From assembly GCA_036752825.1 (NCBI GenBank), contig DAIORV010000035.1, forward strand, positions 1 to 19,379: a stretch of 19,379 nt of DNA. Direction: 5' to 3'. The stretch is from UBA5177 sp002413265. GTDB taxonomy: Bacteria; Chloroflexota; UBA5177. The translations under genes were made by a program, and so were the position numbers. Position 1 is the stretch's first letter, and every line of letters starts with the position of its first letter. Positions 6,264 through 13,114 of the stretch are shown in pieces. The notes under the pieces are model-generated. The model was not told where the DNA came from and searched no databases. It was given only the letters and a program-made list of their open reading frames with translations.

Positions 6264-7658
6264 ATGGCGTTACCGACAACTATTGGTGAGCTGCGCGAGA
6301 GCGAGTACCGCATCCTTCCGATCAAGGAAGAGATGCGCAAAAATCTCATTTGCAAGCTCGAGCACGAAGACGAGCTGTTTCCCGGTATCGTCGGGTACGA
6401 GGAGACGGTTCTACCCCAAATCGAAAACGCCATCCTCTCGGGACAAGACATCATCTTGCTGGGAGAACGGGGTCAAGCGAAGACCCGCATTGCGCGTTCA
6501 TTGACGAATCTGCTCGATCCGCAGGTGCCCGCGATCGAAGGCTGCGAGATCAATGACAACCCGTACGAACCGATATGTCGTGAGTGTCGCGACCGATTTG
6601 CGGAGTTCGGCGACAGCGTTCCCATCGAATGGGTCGATCGGGAACGCCGCTACGGCGAAAAGCTTGCTACGCCCGATACCACGATCGCTGACCTCATTGG
6701 CGAGGTGGACCCGATCAAGGTCGCGGAAGGACGACATCTGTCAGACGAGCTCGTGATCCACTATGGGCTGGTTCCACGCACGAATCGCGGCGTCTTTTGC
6801 ATCAATGAGCTTCCCGACCTAGCAGAGCGGATCCAGGTCGGTCTTCTCAACATCATGGAAGAACGAGATGTTCAGATACGCGGATTTAAGATCCGGCTGC
6901 CTCTCGATATCTTCATCGTCGCTAGCGCCAATCCGGAGGATTACACCAATCGGGGTCGCATCATCACACCCCTGAAGGATCGTGCCGGCTCCGAGATACG
7001 AACACATTACCCGCGCAGCATCGAGCACGAAATGGACATCATGGAAGGCGAGCACACGTCCTTCGGCGGCGATGGGTTCGATACCTTCGTCCCTGGCTTC
7101 ATGAAGGAGGTGATCGCAGAGATCACTCACCTTGCGAGAAGGAGCCCCGACATCAGCCAGCGCTCAGGAGTCAGCGTGCGCGTCTCGATCGCCAACTATG
7201 AGAACGTCGTCAGCAATGCCTTGAAGCGCGCGATCCGCCTCCGCGAGAGGCAGGTTGTGCCTCGCATCACCGATCTGCCTGCCGTAACTGCGTCGACCGC
7301 CGGCAAGATTGAGCTCGAGACGCTTGGCGACGCCAATGAGGACAAGATCATCGAAAAGCTCACTCAGGGAGCCGTCCTCAACGTCTTCAATCGATACTTC
7401 CTGGTGCAGGAGTTCGGAGACCTGCTTCGCGCCTTTGAAAATGGCCTCACCCTGGAGGTGTCCGATACCATGCCGTCGCTCGACTATGCGCAACAAGCGT
7501 TTCGCATCGACGGACTCAAGACCGCGGTATCGAAGCTCGGTGTCCAGGGCAATCCCGCCGCGATAGCTTCTGCTACTGAATTTGTGCTCGAAGGCCTTCA
7601 TCTCAACAGGAAGCTCAACAAGGATCGCACCGGGGGACAAATCCGCTTCCGTCGGTAG
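6264..7658 (+). CDS. Magnesium-chelatase-like (MoxR/BchI-related) AAA ATPase
   Basis: This 464-residue AAA+ ATPase has Walker A GERGQAKT (residues 67-74), a Walker B-like VFCINELPDL with NE in place of DE (about 177-186), ASANPEDYT (sensor 1 region, 220-228) and LKDRAGSEI (arginine-finger region). Between Walker A and Walker B lies an insertion with Cys94, Cys105 and Cys108 (GCEIND, ICREC), which could bind a metal. The fold is that of the ATPase subunit of Mg-chelatase/MoxR systems, which remodel or insert metal into partner proteins using a VWA protein. ATG 6264 is chosen because GGAG lies 6 bases upstream; the in-frame TTG at 6252 overlaps that site. The VWA partner starts three bases after its stop, so the two form one operon. 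Confidence 0.88.
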   Translation: MALPTTIGELRESEYRILPIKEEMRKNLICKLEHEDELFPGIVGYEETVLPQIENAILSGQDIILLGERGQAKTRIARSLTNLLDPQVPAIEGCEINDNPYEPICRECRDRFAEFGDSVPIEWVDRERRYGEKLATPDTTIADLIGEVDPIKVAEGRHLSDELVIHYGLVPRTNRGVFCINELPDLAERIQVGLLNIMEERDVQIRGFKIRLPLDIFIVASANPEDYTNRGRIITPLKDRAGSEIRTHYPRSIEHEMDIMEGEHTSFGGDGFDTFVPGFMKEVIAEITHLARRSPDISQRSGVSVRVSIANYENVVSNALKRAIRLRERQVVPRITDLPAVTASTAGKIELETLGDANEDKIIEKLTQGAVLNVFNRYFLVQEFGDLLRAFENGLTLEVSDTMPSLDYAQQAFRIDGLKTAVSKLGVQGNPAAIASATEFVLEGLHLNRKLNKDRTGGQIRFRR

Positions 7659-7661
7659 ATA

Positions 7662-9650
7662 ATGCGCTATAGATACTCACGCTGGAGCTCCAGTCAGAGT
7701 TCGGCGGTCCTCGACGCGTCTGATGTGCTGAACGCAATGTCGGACGACGTGGTCGAGGACGGAGATGTGTCTGCCGCGCTGCAATCTCTAACCAAGAGTG
7801 GCGTTACTGTCGAAGGAGAGCTCGTTCTTCCTGGCTTCGATGACTTGCTCTCCGATATCCAAGCTGCTCGCCAAGAATCCCTCGAGCGCTACGATCTTGA
7901 TTCGATGATCGAAGACGTCGGCCTGCAGGTCGCCGACGTGATTTCCACTGAGCGTCGCGCCATCGCTCAGGCCTTCGAGCGGAGTAGCTCGTCGCAGGCT
8001 GACGACCAGGAGCTCTCCTTTGTGATGGAGAACGTCGCCGGCCATAAGCAGGAATTACTAGATGGGCTGCCTGAGGATCTAGGCGCAGCGATAGCCGAGC
8101 TCTCCGAATACGAATTCTTGGACCTCGAGGCTCGTGCGAGGTTCGAAGGCCTGATGGACATGCTGCAGCGTCACGTTCTTCAGTCCCATGCTCAGAGCAT
8201 GGAGAGGTCGCTGTTGGAGGCCGGCGAGCAGGGAGCCTCGGATCTAGCCAGGGCGCTGGAGGCACTCAACGACCTCATCGATGAACGCCTGGACGGCGGT
8301 GACCCGGATTTCGAGAGATTTCGGAGCGACTACGGTCACCACTTCCCTCCTGCCGGCTCGCTTGAGGATATGCTGGTCGAGATTCAGGAGCAGTCGAGGC
8401 AAACAGAGTCTTTGCTTTCGAACATGGGTCCCGACTCTCGCCAGGCTCTTGAAAGAACCATGCAGTCGGTGGTGAGAGACGCGCAGCTTCGTGAGTCGCT
8501 ATCGAAGCTTGCAGAGCGACTTCCCGCGCTCCTCCCGCCTCGTCCCCGCGGAGCAGAGTATCCATTCTCAGGCGCCCAATCTCTCTCGCTCGAGGAGGCA
8601 TTGGTGCTCATGAGACGAATGCACGACCTCGATGCTCTAGAGACGTCAGTCCGCGAGTGTCTAGAGACCGGAGACTGGCAGAAACTGGACCTCGACTCCG
8701 TTCGACGCAGTCTCGGAGATGCAGCGGGGGACGCGGCAGAGCAGTTGGTTCGACTTCCAGAGCTGTTGCAGGATGCCGGATTTATCGGCCGCCAGGGGCA
8801 TCAAATGTGTCTTACTGCTCGTGGGCTCCGAAAACTCGGTCAGAAGGCACTGGATGAGATCTTCCATCGTCTCAAGCGAAATGGTCTGGGAGAGCACCGC
8901 GTTGAAGTGCGCGGTCCTGGTACGGATCTGACGACCGACACCAAAACGTATGAGTTCGGCGACCGGTTGGCGCTCGACATCCAGAAGACCTTGATGAATG
9001 CTGTCGCGCGCGGCAGTGTTAGACTCCCACTGCAGCTTGAAGCAGGAGACTTTGAGGTATTCCGGTCGGAGCTCGCCACTCAAGCTGCCACGGTTTTAAT
9101 GCTGGATCTGAGCAGATCTATGCCCTTGCGAGGCTGCTTCGTCGCCGCAAAGAAAGTCACGCTGGCGCTTGACACGCTAATTCGCACTCAGTTCCCTCGC
9201 GATCGTCTCCATGTCGTCGGCTTTTCAGATCTGGCAAGGGAGGTCGAGCCCGATGCCCTGCTTTCGTTGTCCTGGCGAGATTACGTGCAGGGCACCAATC
9301 TCCAGCACGGTTTCATGGTTGCTCGCCGGCTGCTCGGGCGTCACCGCCACGGAAACCGCCAGATCATTGTAATTACCGACGGCGAACCGACCGCGCACTT
9401 CAGCGGCCGCGACCTTCAGTTTTCCTATCCACCGTCGGCTGCCACCTACGCTGAGACGCTGCGTGAGGTCCAACGCTGCACGAGGGAACGCATAACCATC
9501 AACACGTTCATGTTGGGAAGAAGCCACGTGCTTACCGACTTCGTCACACAGATGACCCGGATCAACAGCGGGCGCGCGTTTTTCGCAAGTCCCGAGAAGC
9601 TTGCCGACTTCATTCTTCTCGATTACGTAGCCGCAAAGCGTCGGCCTTAA
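7662..9650 (+). CDS. VWA-domain protein, partner of the AAA ATPase
   Basis: This 662-residue protein has a long acidic, helix-rich N-terminal region (about 1-440, many Glu/Leu heptad-like stretches) and a C-terminal von Willebrand A domain. The MIDAS metal site is complete: DLSRS (Asp482, Ser484, Ser486), Thr545 in GTNLQHG, and Asp573 in ITDGEPTAH. Such proteins (BchD, CoxE and MoxR-associated VWA types) form a ring or adaptor with the AAA partner and bind the substrate through the MIDAS. No signal peptide or membrane segment is seen, so it is probably cytosolic. ATG 7662 follows the ATPase stop by three bases. The client protein is not encoded nearby in any recognisable form. Confidence 0.85.
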   Translation: MRYRYSRWSSSQSSAVLDASDVLNAMSDDVVEDGDVSAALQSLTKSGVTVEGELVLPGFDDLLSDIQAARQESLERYDLDSMIEDVGLQVADVISTERRAIAQAFERSSSSQADDQELSFVMENVAGHKQELLDGLPEDLGAAIAELSEYEFLDLEARARFEGLMDMLQRHVLQSHAQSMERSLLEAGEQGASDLARALEALNDLIDERLDGGDPDFERFRSDYGHHFPPAGSLEDMLVEIQEQSRQTESLLSNMGPDSRQALERTMQSVVRDAQLRESLSKLAERLPALLPPRPRGAEYPFSGAQSLSLEEALVLMRRMHDLDALETSVRECLETGDWQKLDLDSVRRSLGDAAGDAAEQLVRLPELLQDAGFIGRQGHQMCLTARGLRKLGQKALDEIFHRLKRNGLGEHRVEVRGPGTDLTTDTKTYEFGDRLALDIQKTLMNAVARGSVRLPLQLEAGDFEVFRSELATQAATVLMLDLSRSMPLRGCFVAAKKVTLALDTLIRTQFPRDRLHVVGFSDLAREVEPDALLSLSWRDYVQGTNLQHGFMVARRLLGRHRHGNRQIIVITDGEPTAHFSGRDLQFSYPPSAATYAETLREVQRCTRERITINTFMLGRSHVLTDFVTQMTRINSGRAFFASPEKLADFILLDYVAAKRRP

Positions 9651-9684
9651 CGAGCTAGGAAGACTTGACGACTCAGTCGAAGCG

Positions 9685-9714
9685 TTGATCATTTTCGGCT
9701 GACCGTGGTATCGT
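9685..9714 (+). promoter_or_regulatory. Possible promoter for the IscA-like gene
   Basis: TTGATC (9685-9690), an 18-base spacer and TATCGT (9709-9714) lie 40 bases before the ATG at 9755. The match is moderate. The upstream operon ends at 9650 with no terminator visible, so this gene could also be read through from it. Confidence 0.4.
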
Positions 9715-9754
9715 GTGGCAGGCATTTACACGGTTTTGCCTCGGAGGACAGTGG

Positions 9755-10114
9755 ATGATCACGGTAACGGATATGGCCCGCCAGCAGCTTCAGGGCCTCA
9801 TGCAGCAGCAGGATCTGGACCAGCTAGGTCTGCGGGTCTTTGTGTCTCCGGGTGGTTGCTCCGGCTTCCAGTACGGCATGCGTTTTGAAGATTCGGCGAT
9901 GGCAGGTGACGCCATACTCGAACAGCAGGGTATCAAGGTCTACGTCGACGAGTTCAGTGCTCAGTACCTCGAAGGTGCCGAGATCGACTTCGAGGATGCA
10001 CTAATGGGCGGAGGATTCACCATCCACAACCCCAACGCCGTGACCTCATGCTCGTGCGGGCAGTCATTTACCTCGGCCGAGGACGGCGGTTCCGCTCGGC
10101 CCTGCGGCCACTAA
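9755..10114 (+). CDS. HesB/IscA/ErpA-type iron-sulfur cluster carrier
   Basis: The 119-residue A-type carrier delivers Fe-S clusters to apoproteins. It shows the family pattern: ITVTDMARQQL at the start, SPGGCSGFQYGMRF with Cys35, and NPNAVTSCSCGQSF with Cys99 and Cys101. An additional Cys117 sits in a short tail (GGSARPCGH) that is not part of the usual core. ATG 9755 is chosen because GGAGGACA lies about 7 bases upstream; the TTG at 9713 would add 14 unlike residues. Its final 67 bases overlap the start of the downstream glycosidase-like gene in another frame. No iscS/iscU or suf genes are in the window, so the source of the cluster is elsewhere. Confidence 0.92.
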   Translation: MITVTDMARQQLQGLMQQQDLDQLGLRVFVSPGGCSGFQYGMRFEDSAMAGDAILEQQGIKVYVDEFSAQYLEGAEIDFEDALMGGGFTIHNPNAVTSCSCGQSFTSAEDGGSARPCGH

Positions 10115-11091
10115 CCTCGCTCTCAAAAGAGACCTCCTCCAAGCTCTTTGGCGAGCTCGTCCCTCGTCTCTGCCGCACGCAGGACGGCGAGGTTGTCCTG
10201 GAGCCGGAGAAAGAGGGTCCTGGGTACTGGGTCGGAGCGCCCAGCATCTTTTATGACGGCGCAGAGAGCTGTTGGTGGCTCACCTATCGCAGGCGCCGGC
10301 CACGCGGGACCGATCCAGACGGCCTCGGCGACCGCGGCTATCTCGCGTGCGTCGCTCGCAGTGCCGACGGGCTGCACTTCGAAGACGTCTGGGTAGTGAC
10401 ACGCGGCGCCTGGCGCACGCCTTCAATGGAGCGGTTTAGCCTCGTCCACGACGCCAATGTCTACCGCTTGTACGTCAGCTACGCGGATTCCGGAGACAAC
10501 CGCTGGCGGATAGACCTGCTCGAAGCCTCTCATCCATCCCGCTTCGACCCGGCCGCGCTTCAGCACGTGCTGACGGTGGACGACGTTCAGGGCACTGCCG
10601 GAGAGAAAGTTGAAGGTGTGAAAGATCCGTGGGTCTTTCGCTTTCGAGGCATTTGGCACATGCTGGTTAGCTGCGCCGTCAGCCGCCACACCAACCTGGA
10701 GGTTCGAGACGCTATGCATGAGACGGCGGACGTGTACAACACAGGTCTCATCACGGCACCGACGGCACTTGCCACGTCGACCGACGGGCGTCGTTGGCAG
10801 TGGCAGCAGATTGTCCTGGGTACTGGCCCTTCCGGTTCCTGGGATGGCTACCAAGCGCGTCTCAACTCGGTGATACCAGGTCCTGGTTTCTGGCTCGGGT
10901 TCTACGATGGTGCAGAAACCGCAGATCAGAACTACGAGGAACGATGCGGCCTCGCCGCATCGTTCGATCTGCGTCAGTGGACCAAACTTACTCCCCAGAA
11001 ACCGGCATTTGGCTCCGAGTCTGGAACAGGCTCAGTTCGCTACGTCGAGGCAGTGCTTCAGAGAGACTCGTTGCATTGCTACTACGAGTAG
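10048..11091 (+). CDS. Glycosidase-like five-bladed beta-propeller protein
   Basis: This 347-residue protein has the repeated strand pattern of GH43/62/130-type propellers. The segments are GYWVGAPSIFYDGAESCWWL, DGLHFEDVWVVTRG, FSLVHDANVYRLYVSY, VKDPWVFRFRGIWHML, TDGRRWQWQQIVLG, and finally GTGSVRYVEAVLQRDSLHCY. The KDPW and the Glu in RYVEA are plausible acidic active-site residues, but I cannot align them with certainty to a family. There is no signal peptide, so if it is a glycosidase it acts on cytosolic oligosaccharides. The start is uncertain: ATG 10048 (or GTG 10054) lies inside the IscA-like gene, giving a 67-base overlap, with no strong Shine-Dalgarno. No later in-frame ATG, GTG or TTG precedes the conserved first blade. 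Confidence 0.72.
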   Translation: MLVRAVIYLGRGRRFRSALRPLTSLSKETSSKLFGELVPRLCRTQDGEVVLEPEKEGPGYWVGAPSIFYDGAESCWWLTYRRRRPRGTDPDGLGDRGYLACVARSADGLHFEDVWVVTRGAWRTPSMERFSLVHDANVYRLYVSYADSGDNRWRIDLLEASHPSRFDPAALQHVLTVDDVQGTAGEKVEGVKDPWVFRFRGIWHMLVSCAVSRHTNLEVRDAMHETADVYNTGLITAPTALATSTDGRRWQWQQIVLGTGPSGSWDGYQARLNSVIPGPGFWLGFYDGAETADQNYEERCGLAASFDLRQWTKLTPQKPAFGSESGTGSVRYVEAVLQRDSLHCYYE

Positions 11092-11180
11092 GCTCGAGCC
11101 GACGGCGCGCACGAGTTGAGGCGAGCCGTCGTGGGCACGGACCTTGCTCATGGGCACTGGAGCCCCCAGGAGTAAATCAA

Positions 11181-11576
11181 ATGATCGATCAGAAGCTAGG
11201 TGAAGAGCTGCGCAAGCAGCTCCTACAGGATCGCGAGCGGATCCAAGGCGAGATAGAGAATCTAAGCGCTGGAGGCGTCCGTGGGGATGCTTTTCTAGAT
11301 GACGAAACTGATGCTGTGGACCAGCATCCTGCCGACGATGGATCGGAGCTATTCGAACGTGAAAAGAATCTGACGGTGCGCCGCATGCTCGAGTCCGAAC
11401 TCGATGGAATCAAGGACGCGTTGATCAAGATGGACAACGGCACGTATGGGTTATGCGAGATCTGTGGCAAGCTGATCCCCGAGAAGCGCCTTCGTGCCTA
11501 TCCAGCAGCAAAGCACGACGTCGAGTGCCAGGCGAAGCTCGAGAAAATGGGCCAGCGCGCGGCCACCGGAGCCTGA
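11181..11576 (+). CDS. DksA/TraR-type zinc-finger-like regulator, degenerate zinc site
   Basis: The 131-residue protein has an N-terminal coiled coil (about 5-30 and 57-85: LGEELRKQLLQDRERIQGEI, FEREKNLTVRRMLESELDGI) with an acidic DDETDAVDQHPADDGSE loop. This is followed by the finger NGTYGLCEICGKLIPEKRLRA. DksA/TraR proteins enter the RNA polymerase secondary channel; related YteA/YocK-type proteins also occur in Gram-positives. Cys92 and Cys95 form the first CxxC. At the second pair the sequence is KHDVECQ, so the expected third Cys is Asp113 and only Cys116 remains, with His112 adjacent. Zinc may therefore be bound as C-C-H-C or not at all. ATG 11181 has AGGAG 8 bases upstream. It lies 89 bases after the glycosidase-like gene. 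Confidence 0.88.
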   Translation: MIDQKLGEELRKQLLQDRERIQGEIENLSAGGVRGDAFLDDETDAVDQHPADDGSELFEREKNLTVRRMLESELDGIKDALIKMDNGTYGLCEICGKLIPEKRLRAYPAAKHDVECQAKLEKMGQRAATGA

Positions 11577-11788
11577 GCCAGCCATTACCCCGTCGCAGCA
11601 GGGGCGAACGCCGGCGTCACTGAAGGGTGGCGCCCTGCGTTTGGCTGCAGCGTCACCTCCCCCGCGCTCTACGACTGCTCTAGCTGCACCGGTGCGTCGC
11701 CGTATCGCTGCCCTTGCCGCGCGGTGCGGGAGAATGCCAATGCCCAGAGATATCACCAGGCGCATCTCACCGCGGCATTATGCCGCCC

Positions 11789-11816
11789 TTGACAACGACG
11801 AAAAACCGTTTATAGT
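11789..11816 (+). promoter_or_regulatory. Strong sigma-70 type promoter
   Basis: TTGACA (11789-11794), a 16-base A-rich spacer and TATAGT (11811-11816) form the best consensus promoter in the window. The start would fall near 11823, giving a leader of about 32 bases that ends in the GGGAGGTGA Shine-Dalgarno of the gene at 11855. Confidence 0.75.
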
Positions 11817-11854
11817 GGCGATTAAGGACACGGAACCCGGCTGGGAGGTGAGAG

Positions 11855-12106
11855 TTGGAGACATGCAGGTGTGGCGTACCGTTGCGTCAGTTCTGGGTAT
11901 GGAAGGACACCAACGACGTTCTGCATGCGTCGAGCTTTTTGCCCTCGCACGGCACGATCCGATCTCTGTATGCCGCCACGACCCGCGACGCGCTCCTACC
12001 AATTGTCTTTGACCCTCGCATGCCCAAGCACGACGTCCACGACGCCAACAACCCCGGTCAAATTTGGGAAGGGCGCTGCTCAACACTACTCCAGGCAGCA
12101 GGCTAG
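11855..12106 (+). CDS. Hypothetical 83-residue protein, TTG start
   Basis: I do not recognise this protein. It opens with a CRCG motif, then LRQFWVWKDTNDVL, a middle segment with HGTIRSLYAATTRD, LLPIVFDPRMPKHDVHD, and a tail containing WEGRC. It has no membrane segment. TTG 11855 is chosen because a near-perfect Shine-Dalgarno (GGGAGGTGA, 11843-11851) ends three bases before it, and a consensus promoter lies upstream. Codons show third-position G/C bias through the frame. A competing frame (ATG 11863, ending 12012) is less well supported. The gene converges with the XRE regulator and shares the bases CTAG: the two stop codons overlap (12103-12106). Confidence 0.6.
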   Translation: METCRCGVPLRQFWVWKDTNDVLHASSFLPSHGTIRSLYAATTRDALLPIVFDPRMPKHDVHDANNPGQIWEGRCSTLLQAAG

Positions 12107-12567
12107 TCGGGCGAACCTTCCTCCGACGGAAGCAAGGTACGAGCGAGAACCAGCAGCGACACCTGCTGATCGCTTCGTAGCAATCTGGCCGCGCGATAGA
12201 GATCGAAAGCTGTCTCATCCTTCGACGGATCGACGCCTTCAAGATAGTCAGAACCGGCCTCACGCACTCCTAGCGGAAGCGACGGTTGAGCGTTGGGAAC
12301 CTCGCCCGTATTTGGTCCAAGCTGCGTTGCCACGCGCATGTAGAGCTCCGAAAGCGGAGCGTCAAGAGCGTTCGCCAGGCTCAAGAGCGAATGCGTCGAC
12401 GGGTCCTTTTCTCCTCGTTCTATCTCTCCAAGGAAGACCGGAGAAATCCCCGAGCGCGCCGCCAGATCCCGGCGAGACAGGCGCTTCCACAGGCGATATC
12501 GCCGGATAACCGTTCCCCAGACGCGCAGGACCAGTTGCTCAGCTTGCGGCCTCACTCGGTCTTCCAT
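12103..12567 (-). CDS. XRE-family transcriptional regulator
   Basis: This 154-residue DNA-binding protein has a classical XRE/Cro helix-turn-helix at about residues 14-75: LRVWGTVIRRYRLWKRLS, RRDLAARSGISPVFLGEIERGEKDPS and LLSLANALDAPLSELY. The pattern is close to the ClgR-like regulators of Gram-positives. The C-terminal half (LYRAARLLRSDQQVSLLVLARTLL) is helical and may dimerise or sense a signal. The ATG at 12567 has a weak Shine-Dalgarno (GGAA 8 bases upstream, AGGA very close). It is divergent from the HTH gene at 12645, with a TATAAT box and a 15-bp perfect palindrome between them, so autoregulation and control of that neighbour are likely. It converges with the 11855 gene. Confidence 0.85.
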   Translation of the reverse strand: MEDRVRPQAEQLVLRVWGTVIRRYRLWKRLSRRDLAARSGISPVFLGEIERGEKDPSTHSLLSLANALDAPLSELYMRVATQLGPNTGEVPNAQPSLPLGVREAGSDYLEGVDPSKDETAFDLYRAARLLRSDQQVSLLVLARTLLPSEEGSPD

Positions 12568-12582
12568 GTCCTGCTTCCGCCA

Positions 12583-12588
12583 TATAAT
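12583..12588 (+). promoter_or_regulatory. -10 element of the divergent XRE/HTH region
   Basis: TATAAT matches the consensus -10 exactly and would start transcription near 12595 toward the HTH gene. The -35 region is poor, which suits an activated promoter. The minus-strand promoter of the XRE gene must overlap the same A/T-rich patch. Confidence 0.45.
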
Positions 12589-12600
12589 TTAGTGATCTCG

Positions 12601-12615
12601 TATGCCCTGGGCATA
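12601..12615. promoter_or_regulatory. 15-bp perfect palindrome, likely operator
   Basis: TATGCCC-T-GGGCATA is a perfect inverted repeat with a one-base centre. It lies just downstream of the expected plus-strand start and at the probable -35 of the XRE gene. It is a natural binding site for a dimeric HTH protein, most simply the XRE regulator encoded next to it. Confidence 0.6.
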
Positions 12616-12644
12616 TCCTACGGCGAAATCAAAGGTCCGTCAAC

Positions 12645-13052
12645 GTGTCTTCTCCGCTCGCACGCTTCGCCTTCGTCGACTCGGTCCACGCCGCCGAGGT
12701 TCTGCACGTAACGCAGGACGCAGTGCTGGATTGGATCGACGCCGGGAAGCTCAAGGCGTATGGCGGCAAACCGACGAACCCTTTTTTGCGAAGCAGTGAT
12801 GTGGCCGCCCTTGCCTCGGAGCTCGGGGTTTCCGACGACGAACCGCCAAAGCGAAGCAAGAGTGCGAGCGCAAAAGTCCAGCAGCGCGTGACGGCGGATG
12901 CTCGCTGGTCGGATGTCTCGATCGATGAGATCCGTGACTGGGCGCGGCGCGCGGATAGCGCGCGAAGACAGGCCGCGAGGACGGCAGCGCTAACCGCTCG
13001 CCAGAGGCTGGACGACCTGCTGTCAATCCTCGAGGAGCTCTCTGCAGGGTAG
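12645..13052 (+). CDS. Excisionase/MerR-like helix-turn-helix protein
   Basis: The 135-residue protein has an N-terminal HTH_17/excisionase-type winged helix at about residues 10-60: DSVHAAEVLHVTQDAVLDWI, then DAGKLKAYGGKPTNPFLRSS, then DVAALASELG. A basic linker (PPKRSKSASAKV) leads to a C-terminal helical region rich in Arg/Ala (RDWARRADSARRQAARTAAL, then RQRLDDLLSILEEL) that may dimerise. It probably binds DNA as a transcription or architectural factor. No integrase is nearby, so a true phage excisionase role is unlikely. GTG 12645 has AAAGG 9 bases upstream and is preceded by the TATAAT box and the palindrome shared with the XRE gene. Confidence 0.75.
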   Translation: MSSPLARFAFVDSVHAAEVLHVTQDAVLDWIDAGKLKAYGGKPTNPFLRSSDVAALASELGVSDDEPPKRSKSASAKVQQRVTADARWSDVSIDEIRDWARRADSARRQAARTAALTARQRLDDLLSILEELSAG

Positions 13053-13079
13053 AGTCGCTTGCAGGTAGTTCAGGAGCTG

Positions 13080-13093
13080 GGGCCTCTCGGCCC
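13080..13093. terminator. Weak hairpin between convergent genes
   Basis: GGGCC-tctc-GGCCC forms a 5-bp stem between the convergent HTH gene and the class-V enzyme gene. It lacks a proper T-run on either strand, so termination activity is doubtful. Confidence 0.3.
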
Positions 13094-13114
13094 ATTTGGG
13101 TATCGCGGAGGCCC

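Noticed and set aside
6098..6289. Short plus-strand frame through the terminator before the AAA ATPase, a possible leader peptide
   Set aside because: No Shine-Dalgarno precedes the GTG or the internal ATG at 6140, it reads through the terminator hairpin, and there is no run of a single regulatory amino acid.
11577..11854. A possible selenocysteine TGA at the end of the DksA-like gene
   Set aside because: No SECIS-like hairpin is evident right after the TGA, the residue is not at a redox position of the family, and the protein length is already normal at the TGA.
12645..13052. Phage or integrative-element remnant suggested by the excisionase-like protein
   Set aside because: No integrase, attachment-site repeats, tRNA or other phage genes are visible around it; HTH_17 domains are common in ordinary regulators.
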